Shown piece by piece: positions 1 to 7,408 of a DNA stretch of 64,000 nt; the stretch's first letter is position 1, and every line of letters begins with the position of its first letter. Below the pieces are notes generated by a model. It was not told the DNA's origin. It was given only the letters and a program-made list of their open reading frames with translations, and searched no databases. Origin of the DNA: Alteromonadaceae bacterium BrNp21-10. Its GTDB lineage: Bacteria > Pseudomonadota > Gammaproteobacteria > Enterobacterales > Alteromonadaceae. The translations under genes were made by a program, and so were the position numbers. The stretch lies in contig JAUHQD010000001.1 in NCBI GenBank assembly GCA_030418115.1, positions 372,001 through 436,000 on the forward strand, given 5' to 3'.

Positions 1-423
1 TAAGGGTGTAAATTTTTTTTAATGCGGTTTTCCGCGTTAGCACTTTGCTTAAGCGCTTATCTAGCTCGACCACGGTGAAAGGTTTTACTAAAAAGTCATC
101 GGGTTGTAGCTCAACAATGCTGCGCACAATATCCACAGTGGTTTCCGCGCTAATAAAAATAAAGGTGGTTGCCGGCGATAACAATTTATTTTCTATGAGT
201 CGTTCATAGAGGTGGTAGCCTTCCTGCTCACGTTTAAGATGGTAAGAGCACAAGATTAAATCGAAGTGATTATCGCGAATATGGTTGAACGCTTTTTCCG
301 CATGTTCCATGTACGTAATGGATTCAAAGCCAAGCTCCTGCAGAGAATACTTCATGTAACCCTGAGCAAGCACATGGTCATCAATGATTAACACGGCGAT
401 ATTTTTAGAAAGACGTCGATCCA
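1..423 (-). CDS. Response regulator receiver protein without the phospho-acceptor Asp (3' end outside window)
   Basis: The gene reads right to left from an ATG at 423 and runs off the left edge, so 141 residues are visible. They form a CheY-like receiver domain: acidic pair D15-D16 after the first beta strand, the S92 region (FIFISAET) and the conserved K114 in FLVKPF. The fold resembles VieB-type receivers with a C-D-Y motif, but the phospho-acceptor position here reads L-I-L-C-S-Y, with Ser60 instead of Asp. Family knowledge says the Asp is needed for phosphorylation, so this is probably a phosphorylation-independent or pseudo-receiver. What follows the receiver (TPR or output domain) lies outside the window. 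Confidence 0.8.
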
Positions 424-595
424 TAAGCCACACAGATTATTTATACCAAGTACTAGGTTATCGGAAAATGGCTAGAAAATATAAGGAGTTATGCCGTTAG
501 CATTGAATATTTTTGTTTGACGTAAGTAAACACGAGCCAGATTATGATGCAGTAAAATAGAGACTGAGTGGAATAAATTGAAATTAATAAAAGAG

Positions 596-671
596 TGGTG
601 GACGCTACTGGGCTTGAACCAGTGACCCTCGCCTTGTAAGGGCGATGCTCTCCCAACTGAGCTAAGCGTCC
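596..671 (-). tRNA. tRNA-Val (anticodon TAC)
   Basis: The complement folds as a 76-nt cloverleaf with encoded CCA. The acceptor stem is GGACGCT/AGCGTCC, the anticodon stem TCGCC/GGCGA closes loop CTTACAA with anticodon TAC, and the T-loop is TTCAAGC. It is the downstream of two identical copies separated by 21 bp and lies in the same transcript as the copy at 693-768. Confidence 0.96.
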
Positions 672-692
672 ATATTTTGAACAGAAGAAAAG

Positions 693-768
693 TGGTGGAC
701 GCTACTGGGCTTGAACCAGTGACCCTCGCCTTGTAAGGGCGATGCTCTCCCAACTGAGCTAAGCGTCC
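693..768 (-). tRNA. tRNA-Val (anticodon TAC), first of tandem pair
   Basis: Identical in sequence to the copy at 596-671: 76 nt, encoded CCA, anticodon TAC in loop CTTACAA. It is the promoter-proximal gene of the pair. The identity suggests recent duplication or gene conversion. Confidence 0.96.
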
Positions 769-812
769 GTTTTCTTCAACTTGAAACGACTTGTCGCCTC
801 AAGAGGAGCGCT

Positions 813-840
813 ATTATAGGTAGGCAAAATTTACTGTCAA
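813..840 (-). promoter_or_regulatory. Sigma-70 promoter of the tRNA-Val pair
   Basis: On the minus strand a TTGACA -35 box (840-835) and a perfect TATAAT -10 box (818-813) are separated by 16 bp. The sequence after the -10 box begins AGCGCTCC. The first tRNA starts about 45 bp downstream. No other gene lies in between, so the assignment is straightforward. Confidence 0.8.
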
Positions 841-966
841 CAGTATTTATAAAAAACTCAATCAAATGAACAATATCTGTGCAAAATGGCTGCTTTAGGA
901 TCTGCATATCGTCTTCAATGAGTTTTTGCTGTTGATAAATTAAACAATTCAGGTGCAAAGTTGCAT

Positions 967-1284
967 TTACGACAAGTAAATTTTGGCACCCGCGTAGGTT
1001 AAAAGCCCCATTAAAATGCTAATAAATAACCGTGGTTGTATCACGGCAGTAATAAACGCCGCAGTGGCTCCCCAAATATAAGGATTGCTCACAGCAATAA
1101 ATAGCTTGCCATCGGCATACAATGACGTTTGCACAATAATTACCGTCAATACGGCAATAGGCACATAATTTAGCGCTTGTTCTAGGGCGTGTGGCAGTCT
1201 AATACGACTAGCAAGGGCAAAGGGCAAGTAGCGCGGAATAAAAGTCACTAACACCATTCCTGCAATCAACCACCATTCATTCAT
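967..1284 (-). CDS. azlD: AzlD family branched-chain amino-acid transport subunit
   Basis: A 105-residue, strongly hydrophobic protein with about four membrane segments and the AzlD signature TFIPRYLPFAL near the N-terminus. AzlD (YgaH-like) works with AzlC as the small subunit of an inner-membrane exporter of branched-chain amino acids. I chose the ATG at 1284 (MNEWWLIAGM) because it overlaps the azlC stop by four bases (ATGA), the usual sign of translational coupling. A longer reading to 1404 adds an unrelated N-terminus. The pair is transcribed together. Family knowledge cannot fix the exact substrate here. Confidence 0.88.
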   Translation of the reverse strand: MNEWWLIAGMVLVTFIPRYLPFALASRIRLPHALEQALNYVPIAVLTVIIVQTSLYADGKLFIAVSNPYIWGATAAFITAVIQPRLFISILMGLLTYAGAKIYLS

Positions 1285-2012
1285 GAGGTTTCTCCTGCTT
1301 TTGGTGTTTGATTGTTGTTGCGGGCGGAATAAATATTTTCTGCAATAACACCGGCGGCAATAGCCATACAAGACGAAAACAATAAACCGGTTTGATTCGG
1401 CCATGCATAGGTTAGGGTGCCACTAACGGCAGCTACAGCCGCACAAATCCAATGGCTGGGCAAACGCAAGTTGGCAACAACAATACCCACAAAAGCAACC
1501 ACCATGGCGATATCTAAACCAAAATCCGTGAGTTGTGGAAATTGATTGCCTGCGACAATGCCCAAGTAAGTACAAAACACCCAATTGCTGTACATCAAAA
1601 TACCAGAGCCTAAATAGTAACGGCTAAAGTCATTGCCAAGTTGAGCTTGGCTGATTCGATTGATAACCGTCGCGTAGGTTTCATCGGTGACTAAAAAGCC
1701 CATGGCTAGTCGCATTCGATGAGACAAACTGCGCACATAAGGCAGTAAACTGAAGGCATACAAAATGTGCCGTAAGTTGACAATGAAGGTGGTGACAATA
1801 ATAACCGGTAGGGCAGCACCGGAAGCGAGCAAGGTGATAGCAATGAATTGCGAAGAGCCAGCAAATACCAATATTGAAAATGCCATGGTGACCACATCAC
1901 TAAGCCCAAGAGACTTAGCCATGGCACCAAAGACAATGCCAAATGGCATAGAGGGAAAAATCAGCGGTAGGCTGTCTCTAGCACCATCAAAAATGATCCG
2001 GCGGTTATTCAC
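1281..2012 (-). CDS. azlC: AzlC family branched-chain amino-acid exporter, large subunit
   Basis: A 243-residue protein with the AzlC/YgaZ pattern: N-terminal LPLIFPSMPFGIVFGAMA, then FAGSSQFIAITLLASGA and FIVNLRHILYAFSL, spread over about six membrane segments. It forms the exporter with the AzlD subunit encoded immediately downstream (4-bp overlap). The start at 2012 is a GTG; I see no better ATG upstream. The C-terminus ends in a polar tail (SARNNNQTPKAGETS) that probably lies in the cytoplasm. Known homologues export valine, leucine or isoleucine and sometimes methionine; the substrate here is not proven. Confidence 0.88.
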   Translation of the reverse strand: MNNRRIIFDGARDSLPLIFPSMPFGIVFGAMAKSLGLSDVVTMAFSILVFAGSSQFIAITLLASGAALPVIIVTTFIVNLRHILYAFSLLPYVRSLSHRMRLAMGFLVTDETYATVINRISQAQLGNDFSRYYLGSGILMYSNWVFCTYLGIVAGNQFPQLTDFGLDIAMVVAFVGIVVANLRLPSHWICAAVAAVSGTLTYAWPNQTGLLFSSCMAIAAGVIAENIYSARNNNQTPKAGETS

Positions 2013-2074
2013 TGTTAATCCAATCAGAGCAATAAAACGCGATAGTCGCTGAAATTTAAAAATGGTTCAACGTT

Positions 2075-2090
2075 TAGCAAGCGTTTGCAT
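2075..2090. promoter_or_regulatory. Possible PurR/LacI-type operator between azlC and gltX
   Basis: TAGCAAGCGTTTGCAT is a near-perfect palindrome centred on CG and resembles the PurR box (GCAAACGTTTGC core) with two changes. It lies about 60 bp upstream of azlC and 100 bp upstream of gltX, so it could serve either divergent gene. No LacI-family gene is adjacent. A single match of this length can occur by chance. Confidence 0.3.
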
Positions 2091-2191
2091 TCAAGCAGCT
2101 GTAAACATAAAAATAAGCGTGTTGATGCATCGCATTGGCCTGGCCTTTACGGTAAAATGCCGCCAAATTTTTCAAGCGAGATTGTTCTATT

Positions 2192-3601
2192 ATGACGGTA
2201 GTCACCCGATTTGCCCCTAGCCCAACTGGATACCTTCACGTTGGTGGTGCGCGTACTGCGCTTTACTCTTGGTTATATGCCAAAAGCCAAGGCGGCGAAT
2301 TCGTCTTACGTATTGAAGATACCGACATCGAACGCTCTACTCAGGGCGCCATTGATGCCATTTTAGAAGGCATGGAGTGGTTAGGTTTAACTTGGGATGA
2401 TGGTCCTTATTATCAGACCAAGCGTTTTGATCGTTATAAATCTTTTGTTCAGCAGCTATTAGACGAAGACAAAGCATATAAGTGCACTTGTTCCCGTGAG
2501 CGCTTAGATGCCTTACGTGAACAACAAATGGCCGACGGCGAAAAGCCTAAGTATGACGGTAAGTGTCGTGCAGGCGGAGCCAATGGTGCTACTAGTGATT
2601 TTGTTATTCGTTTCAAAAACCCTGAACAAGGTAGTGTGGTGATCAACGATCATATCCGCGGCAACATCGAAATTAATAACAGCGAGTTGGATGATTTAAT
2701 TATTCAACGTAGCGATGGCGTACCCACTTATAATTTCTGTGTGGTTATTGATGATTGGGATATGAAAATTAGTCACGTTGTGCGTGGTGAAGATCATATC
2801 AACAATACTCCTCGCCAAATTAACATCTTAAACGCCCTAGGAGCACCGGTACCTGAATATGCTCACGTTTCGATGATTTTGGGTGATGACGGTAAAAAAC
2901 TGTCTAAACGCCATGGTGCGGTCAGCGTAATGCAGTATCGTGATGATGGTTTCTTGCCGCAAGCGCTATTAAATTATTTGGTACGTTTAGGCTGGTCACA
3001 CGGTGATCAAGAAATTTTCAGTATTGAAGAAATGATTGAGCACTTTAGTCTTGATGGTATTGGTCAGTCAGCCTCAGCATTTAATACCGAAAAGCTAATT
3101 TGGTTAAACCAGCACTACATTAAAACCATGCCTGTCAGCGAAGTAGCAGAATATGCAAAATGGCATTTTGAGCAACAAGGTATTGATACCAGCAATGGTC
3201 CTTCATTAGAGTCTGTTATTGCGATTCAGGCTGATCGCGTGAAAACCTTAAAAGAGCTAGCGGAAATTAGCCGTTATTTCTATGAGGAATATCAAGAGTT
3301 TGATGCTAATGCTGCGAAAAAACATTTGCGTCCAGTGGCACAAGAAGCGTTGGAGCTAATTAAGACAAAATTATCAGAGTTAACCTTTTGGACTGCTGAA
3401 ACAATTCATCAAGCCATTAATGCCACTGCAGAGGAATTAGAAGTGGGTATGGGTAAGGTGGGCATGCCTTTACGAGTCGCTGCCACTGGCTCGGGTAACT
3501 CGCCATCATTGGATGTGACTCTAGAATTGCTAAGTTTTGAGCAAGTTGCGCAACGAATAGACAAAGCGTTGGAATTTATAGCAAACAGAGCAAATTCCTA
3601 A
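2192..3601 (+). CDS. gltX: Glutamyl-tRNA synthetase
   Basis: A 469-residue class I aminoacyl-tRNA synthetase of normal length for bacterial GluRS. It charges tRNA-Glu with glutamate in the cytoplasm. Visible signatures are the HIGH-region motif [18 protein letters not shown] at the N-terminus, the zinc-binding Cys cluster ([15 protein letters not shown], then KYDGKC) around residues 95-125, and the KMSKS-type loop KKLSKRHGA. The start ATG lies in sequence matching the family N-terminus ([12 protein letters not shown]). It stands alone but sits directly upstream of a tRNA operon encoding its own substrate, tRNA-Glu, a common arrangement in Alteromonadales. Confidence 0.98.
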   Translation: MTVVTRFAPSPTGYLHVGGARTALYSWLYAKSQGGEFVLRIEDTDIERSTQGAIDAILEGMEWLGLTWDDGPYYQTKRFDRYKSFVQQLLDEDKAYKCTCSRERLDALREQQMADGEKPKYDGKCRAGGANGATSDFVIRFKNPEQGSVVINDHIRGNIEINNSELDDLIIQRSDGVPTYNFCVVIDDWDMKISHVVRGEDHINNTPRQINILNALGAPVPEYAHVSMILGDDGKKLSKRHGAVSVMQYRDDGFLPQALLNYLVRLGWSHGDQEIFSIEEMIEHFSLDGIGQSASAFNTEKLIWLNQHYIKTMPVSEVAEYAKWHFEQQGIDTSNGPSLESVIAIQADRVKTLKELAEISRYFYEEYQEFDANAAKKHLRPVAQEALELIKTKLSELTFWTAETIHQAINATAEELEVGMGKVGMPLRVAATGSGNSPSLDVTLELLSFEQVAQRIDKALEFIANRANS

Positions 3602-3610
3602 AAAAAATCG

Positions 3611-3649
3611 TTGACATAAAAAGGGTGGATGCCTAGAATGCGCCCCGCT
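3611..3649 (+). promoter_or_regulatory. Sigma-70 promoter with GC-rich discriminator for the tRNA-Ala/Glu operon
   Basis: TTGACA (3611-3616) and TAGAAT (3634-3639) are separated by exactly 17 bp. They are followed by the GC-rich stretch GCGCCCCGCT typical of stringently controlled stable-RNA promoters. Transcription would start near 3646, about 24 bp before tRNA-Ala. It begins only a few bases after the gltX stop. Confidence 0.85.
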
Positions 3650-3669
3650 GTCAGGGAACACGACAACAC

Positions 3670-3745
<76 letters not shown>

Positions 3746-3847
3746 ATATTCAAGGAACGTTTGGCATCATACCTAGATGAGTCAAATAAGAAGACGGGAG
3801 AAAGATTTATCTTTCTTCGCAAAAGATTTAAGTTGTTTGTACGGATT

Positions 3848-3940
3848 AGGTCGCTCCTCTCGCAGGCTCGACTCGCCTTACAAAAAACTGTTTTTTTGGA
3901 AGGTTAAGGTCGCTCAGTTCGCTGGCTCACTTCGCCTTAC
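3848..3940 (+). repeat. Two copies of a GGTCGCTC stem-loop repeat between tRNA-Ala and tRNA-Glu
   Basis: Two related units (about 3848-3882 and 3905-3940) share the pattern GGTCGCTC ... CTCGC/TTCGC ... GGCTC ... CTTCGCCTTAC. Each can fold with AAGGYCG-type 5' bases pairing to CGCCTT at the 3' end. A third copy lies at 4362-4396 before the second tRNA-Glu. The surrounding spacer (atacctaga ... agacggg, 3770-3798) also recurs at 4273-4300, so the whole tRNA-Glu spacer has been duplicated and has diverged. Confidence 0.65.
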
Positions 3941-3980
3941 AAAAAATCCGCAAAACATGTTTTGCGAAAATGATTTTTTG
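3940..3980 (+). repeat. Hairpin abutting the 5' end of tRNA-Glu copy 1
   Basis: A 9-bp outer stem (CAAAAAATC at 3940-3948 with GATTTTTTG at 3972-3980) encloses an inner 7-bp stem (GCAAAAC/GTTTTGC with a 2-nt loop). The last base of the outer stem is nucleotide 1 of the tRNA. The equivalent hairpin before copy 2 keeps the same geometry with compensatory base changes, which suggests the RNA structure itself is maintained, perhaps for RNase P or 5'-leader processing. Confidence 0.7.
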
Positions 3981-4055
3981 TCCCCATCGTCTAGAGGCCT
4001 AGGACACCGCCCTTTCACGGCGGTAACAGGGGTTCGAATCCCCTTGGGGACGCCA
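3980..4055 (+). tRNA. tRNA-Glu (anticodon TTC), copy 1
   Basis: A 76-nt cloverleaf: acceptor GTCCCCA/TGGGGAC, anticodon stem CCGCC/GGCGG closing loop CTTTCAC with anticodon TTC, T-arm AGGGG TTCGAAT CCCCT, and 3' GCCA giving discriminator G plus encoded CCA. Identical to the second copy at 4436-4511. Confidence 0.97.
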
Positions 4056-4092
4056 TATAGTTTGAATCGAGATGAAGCACGGAAATTAAGCG

Positions 4093-4216
4093 TCATCATG
4101 GGGTGAGAACCCCTGCGGTTCGACCAATTTGTCAGGAACAAATTGGAATGCGCTTTAGCGCAGCCTCGAAGAGGTGAGTATCAGGATGATACGAATAATC
4201 CCCCTGGGGATGCAAT
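4093..4216 (+). repeat. Hairpin array A inside a degenerate tRNA-Glu 3' half
   Basis: The ends (GCGGTTCGA near 4115-4123, then ATCCCCCTGGGGATGCA at 4198-4214) look like the T-arm and acceptor end of tRNA-Glu, split inside the T-loop. The insert holds several hairpins: CCAATTTGT/ACAAATTGG (9 bp, loop CAGGA, 4124-4146), TGCGC/GCGCA (loop TTTA), CCTC/GAGG (loop GAA) and GTATC/GATAC (loop AGGAT, 4178-4192). The same hairpins, with different stem sequences but similar loops, recur at 4588, 4763, 4938 and 5011. Confidence 0.75.
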
Positions 4217-4354
4217 TTTAAAAAGGTGTAAGGATTACACTTTAAGCAACAAAGCACGGAACATTTGATTTATACCTAGATAAATTAGATAAGTAGACGG
4301 GGATAGTTTGATTACATTAGTAATTAAGTTGTCTCGCAGAAAACATTCGTTTTG

Positions 4355-4396
4355 TAAGGTTAAGGTCGCTCAGTTCGCTGGCTCACTTAGCTTTAC
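4355..4396 (+). repeat. GGTCGCTC stem-loop repeat before tRNA-Glu copy 2
   Basis: Nearly identical to 3899-3940: GGTTAAGGTCGCTCAG is followed by TTCGCTGGCTCACTT, then a diverged 3' arm AGCTTTAC in place of CGCCTTAC. It occupies the same position relative to tRNA-Glu as the first copy, which supports a unit duplication of about 456 bp (tRNA start to tRNA start). Confidence 0.65.
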
Positions 4397-4436
4397 AGAA
4401 ACTTATCGAAGCTTGCTTCGATAAAAAAAGTTTCTG
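4396..4436 (+). repeat. Hairpin abutting the 5' end of tRNA-Glu copy 2
   Basis: The outer stem CAGAAACTT (4396-4404) pairs over 9 bp with AAGTTTCTG (4428-4436). The inner stem TATCGAAGC/GCTTCGATA has 9 bp and a 2-nt loop. Against copy 1, three outer pairs change on both arms (A-T to G-C, A-T to C-G, C-G to T-A) and the inner stem is unrelated in sequence but equally well paired. Confidence 0.7.
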
Positions 4437-4511
4437 TCCCCATCGTCTAGAGGCCTAGGACACCGCCCTTTCACGGCGGTAACAGGGGTTCGAATCCCCT
4501 TGGGGACGCCA
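4436..4511 (+). tRNA. tRNA-Glu (anticodon TTC), copy 2
   Basis: Identical in sequence to the copy at 3980-4055, 76 nt with encoded CCA and anticodon TTC. It is the last tRNA of the operon and is followed after 9 bp by a strong terminator hairpin. Confidence 0.97.
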
Positions 4512-4520
4512 AATAAAATA

Positions 4521-4546
4521 GCCCGGTCTTTTGACCGGGCTTTTTT
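4521..4546 (+). terminator. Rho-independent terminator of the tRNA operon
   Basis: GCCCGGTC, loop TTTT, GACCGGGC (8 perfect GC-rich pairs), then six T residues. The 3' half plus T-run (ttgaccgggctttttt) is copied again at 4706 and 4881 without the 5' arm, so those later copies cannot form the same hairpin. Confidence 0.92.
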
Positions 4547-5070
4547 ATTTGTGGTATTCCTTGTGAAATGAGAATCCCTCGGTTCGACAAAATCGTCTGG
4601 AACGATTTTGAACGCACTTCAGTGCGGCCCGCAGGGCGAAGTACAGGATGTACTTCGTAATCCCCAGCTCACCATTACACTCGTAAGTTAAGATAATAGC
4701 GGCTTTTGACCGGGCTTTTTTATTTGTGGTATTCCTTGTGAAATGAGAACCCCTCGGTTCGACAAAATCGTCTGGAACGATTTTGAACGCACTTCAGTGC
4801 GGCCCGCAGGGCGAAGTACAGGATGTACTTCGTAATCCCTAGCTCACCATTACACTCGTAAGTTAAGATAATAGCGGCTTTTGACCGGGCTTTTTTATTT
4901 GTGGTATTCCTTGTGAAATGAGAACCCCTCGGTTCGACAAAATCGTCTGGAACGATTTTGAACGTCGCTCGCGACGGCCTAAAGAGGTGAGTATCAGGAT
5001 GATACGAATACAAAATCGTCTGGAACGATTTTGAACGCACTTCAGTGCGGCCTCGAAGAGGCGAGGGCAG
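4531..5070 (+). repeat. Tandem 175-bp repeats carrying hairpin arrays B-E downstream of tRNA-Glu
   Basis: The unit starts in the terminator 3' half and recurs at 4531, 4706 and 4881 with an exact 175-bp period; the third copy changes partway and is followed by a partial extra array (5011-5062). Each unit contains a T-arm-like break (CGGTTCGA ... AATCCC, then AGCTCACCA) filled by hairpins with loops CTGGA and, in four arrays overall, AGGAT. Copy 3 has replaced the second and last hairpins with other stems of the same shape (CGTCG/CGACG; GTATC/GATAC). No ORF here looks real. 5100-5399 shows no further feature that I can recognise. Confidence 0.8.
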
Positions 5071-5399
5071 GGCAGCTCGAGTAACTCCTCACGCACAATT
5101 CACACATTATTTTCGATTATTCCTAGTCTCTTACCATCCCAACTCGTTTAATAAATCATAGTGACTAATGATTTTTATTCATTTATGTTACAGCTAAGTA
5201 CTTATATTTATGGAAAAATACCAGTGAATTGGAAGATAAATGGATTTAATTCGACTCTGAATTTCAGCTATAAACCTCTTTAATTGTGTCTTATTTATTT
5301 CTGTAAATGTTGAATTAAACACTATGCTAAAAATGAATAAAGGAAGGTTAAATATTCAATCCTTTTAAAGCTATGGACGAGTTTAAGTGATTAATATAT

Positions 5400-6110
5400 A
5401 TGTTATTTTTTAATGTTGGTGAAGAAATTATTCTAGGTAATGGAATGACATGCCTAGATAATTGTCCATGTGGTTCCACTCGCTTCTGGCCTATTACCGA
5501 ATTCAAATATTTATCTTTTGCAGCGTTGCCTATATTGCCAATGGGACACAACCATAGTCATTGCTGTGTTAACTGTTTTCGCGTAGCTAACAGAATAATG
5601 GATGAAGGGCATCAATACCCTAGGGTACAACCAATGATGAAATTGAGTAAATTCATTGGTTGGCCATTAATTTTCATTATTATTTATGGGCTCATTCTTT
5701 TTGTGGATAGTGTTCACCCTGAAGACATTCAATATAGGCAGTTGCCGATGGTTGGTGATGTTTATTTTTTCGATTACTATCAATTCTCAAATGATTTACA
5801 TCAGCACGAATACCCATTTCGGATGGCTAAAGTGACTAGCGTGAATCTAAATGAGAGTAATATCGAAATCAAACTGAGCCGATTTAGTTATTCGTCAGAA
5901 TGGGATCTTCTCCGAGATTATTCCATTAGAAGAGACGGCTATGATAGTTATTTTATGCCGGAAAATAAGAACTTTTCTATTCAGCTGTTATTGAATGATT
6001 CAATCGTTTTAAGTGTTCGACGTCGAATTGATGATATTAATATCGAAAGCTTGCAAATAAGAACGGAATACAAGCGGAAAACATTGCTTCACCCAACTTG
6101 GTGGCAATAA
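5400..6110 (+). CDS. Hypothetical membrane protein with N-terminal Cys-rich segment
   Basis: A 236-residue protein of no family I recognise. The first 65 residues carry a possible zinc ribbon (CLDNCPCGSTRF, then HNHSHCCVNCF). One membrane segment follows at about residues 85-104 (FIGWPLIFIIIYGLILFV). The remaining 130 residues are polar, contain strand-like stretches and would face the other side of the membrane. It stands alone between the repeat-rich tRNA region and the LysR gene. The region is AT-rich and the upstream sequence shows no strong ribosome site, so the start at 5400 is uncertain; later ATGs at 5446 and 5542 are possible. Confidence 0.6.
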   Translation: MLFFNVGEEIILGNGMTCLDNCPCGSTRFWPITEFKYLSFAALPILPMGHNHSHCCVNCFRVANRIMDEGHQYPRVQPMMKLSKFIGWPLIFIIIYGLILFVDSVHPEDIQYRQLPMVGDVYFFDYYQFSNDLHQHEYPFRMAKVTSVNLNESNIEIKLSRFSYSSEWDLLRDYSIRRDGYDSYFMPENKNFSIQLLLNDSIVLSVRRRIDDINIESLQIRTEYKRKTLLHPTWWQ

Positions 6111-6334
6111 AAATACCCATAATTTCCCCCAAATTATAAAAAGGCTGAATTGTTCAGATGCAGTGATAGCCCCATTATTATAGGTACGAATGAGATTGCT
6201 GCGATGCTTTGTCGCAAAGCATTCAATGTACCGGAGGAGTTTGCTTGATAAAAGGGATGGTTACACTGGGTGATAAAGGGTCGCAGCAGTTGTGCAACGC
6301 CAGCTTTCCACTACAGAGGGCCAACCGTTTATTG

Positions 6335-7240
6335 CTAGCCTAATACTTCCGCAAATTTCTCTTTAAGCCTATCCCGAAGTAGTAATACTGCTGGGGTTAC
6401 CTGTCTACGTGTGGGGGTCATGAGATTCAGGTCAATACTGGGTGACCGATACTCGGGCAATACTCTTACCACTTTCCCCGCTTGCAGGTCATCGCTCATA
6501 TCAAGCCTAGACTTAAAGGCAATGCCTTTGCCTGCAATTGCCCAACGCCTAACTGCATCACCGTCATTGGCTGTGCGGTTACTGGATACCTTTATTTTGA
6601 TGATTTCTGCACTTGTAGGTTGGGTGGAGACTAACTCCCACAGGTCGTTGGTGCGGCTGTTAAGTTGAAAGAGTAAGCAATTGTGCTGCAATAAATCTTG
6701 AGGCTTTGTTGGCATACCAAATTTTGCCAGATAACTGGGTGATGCGCACAATACGCGGTCGATGGTGGCTAATTTTAGGGCTATCATCGATGAGTCTTCT
6801 TGGTTGCCATAGCGAATAGCCAAGTCCACTTTGTCCTCATAAAAGTCGGCAATGGAATCGCCGAGTAATAAGTTGATGGATAAATCGGGGTGTTGCAGCA
6901 TTATTTCATCCATCCAATCGAGTAACATATTCCGCCCTAAATCGGAGGGGGCTGAAATACGTAGTTCTCCTGCAATTTTGCCGGTTAAGGCTTGCATGGA
7001 TTCTTTACCCGCTTGTAAATTATTGAGGGCTTTGCGGCAATAAACTAAAAAGCGTTCACCTTCAGCTGTTATGCGCAGTTGGCGGGTTGAGCGAATAAAT
7101 AAAGGCGTTTGTAGTTGTTTCTCTAAACGTTTGAGGGCGGCACTGGCTGCTGCAGTGGTGATATCCAGTTGCTCAGCGGCCCGAGTAATACTGCCACTAT
7201 CGGCGGTGTGAATAAAAAGTGCGAGGTCATGAGTATTCAT
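6335..7240 (-). CDS. LysR family transcriptional regulator
   Basis: About 301 residues, normal for LysR regulators. The N-terminus holds the winged HTH (DLALFIHTADSGSITRAAEQLDITTAAASAALKRLEKQL) and the rest is a periplasmic-binding-like effector domain (GELRISAPSDLGRNML ... HPDLSINLLLGD). It is transcribed divergently from the MDR oxidoreductase at 7409, the usual layout for a LysR regulator and its target. I chose the ATG at 7240; a TTG two codons upstream (7246) is the alternative. The effector is unknown. Sequence 6111-6334 upstream of its 3' end contains no gene I can support. Confidence 0.9.
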   Translation of the reverse strand: MNTHDLALFIHTADSGSITRAAEQLDITTAAASAALKRLEKQLQTPLFIRSTRQLRITAEGERFLVYCRKALNNLQAGKESMQALTGKIAGELRISAPSDLGRNMLLDWMDEIMLQHPDLSINLLLGDSIADFYEDKVDLAIRYGNQEDSSMIALKLATIDRVLCASPSYLAKFGMPTKPQDLLQHNCLLFQLNSRTNDLWELVSTQPTSAEIIKIKVSSNRTANDGDAVRRWAIAGKGIAFKSRLDMSDDLQAGKVVRVLPEYRSPSIDLNLMTPTRRQVTPAVLLLRDRLKEKFAEVLG

Positions 7241-7408
7241 TGTCAAAATAATTTTGATTATATTTCATTGATTACTGTGTTTATAGCATAGGTCAGTTCA
7301 TCAATAATAGCCTCACTGAATGACTACTGTTTTATTTAACGCTTTGGCAGGCCAATATTATGGCTGACCAAAAATCTAATTTTGAATACTGAAAATAAAG
7401 GATCACTT

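Noticed and set aside
472-753. 93-codon minus-strand frame across the tRNA-Val pair
   Set aside because: It translates tRNA sequence twice (note the repeated GEGHW peptides) and has no independent support.
4093-5062. CRISPR array
   Set aside because: The repeats are hairpin-rich, irregular in spacing and contain the variable bases in stems; there are no unique spacers or cas genes.
4720-5096. Minus-strand frames in the 175-bp repeats
   Set aside because: The translation simply repeats the repeat unit; the hairpin arrays explain the sequence better.
6120-6254. Short plus-strand frame ending GTNEIAAMLCRKAFNVPEEFA
   Set aside because: It looks protein-like but lacks a start and any recognisable family; perhaps the end of a lost gene. 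Too weak to list.
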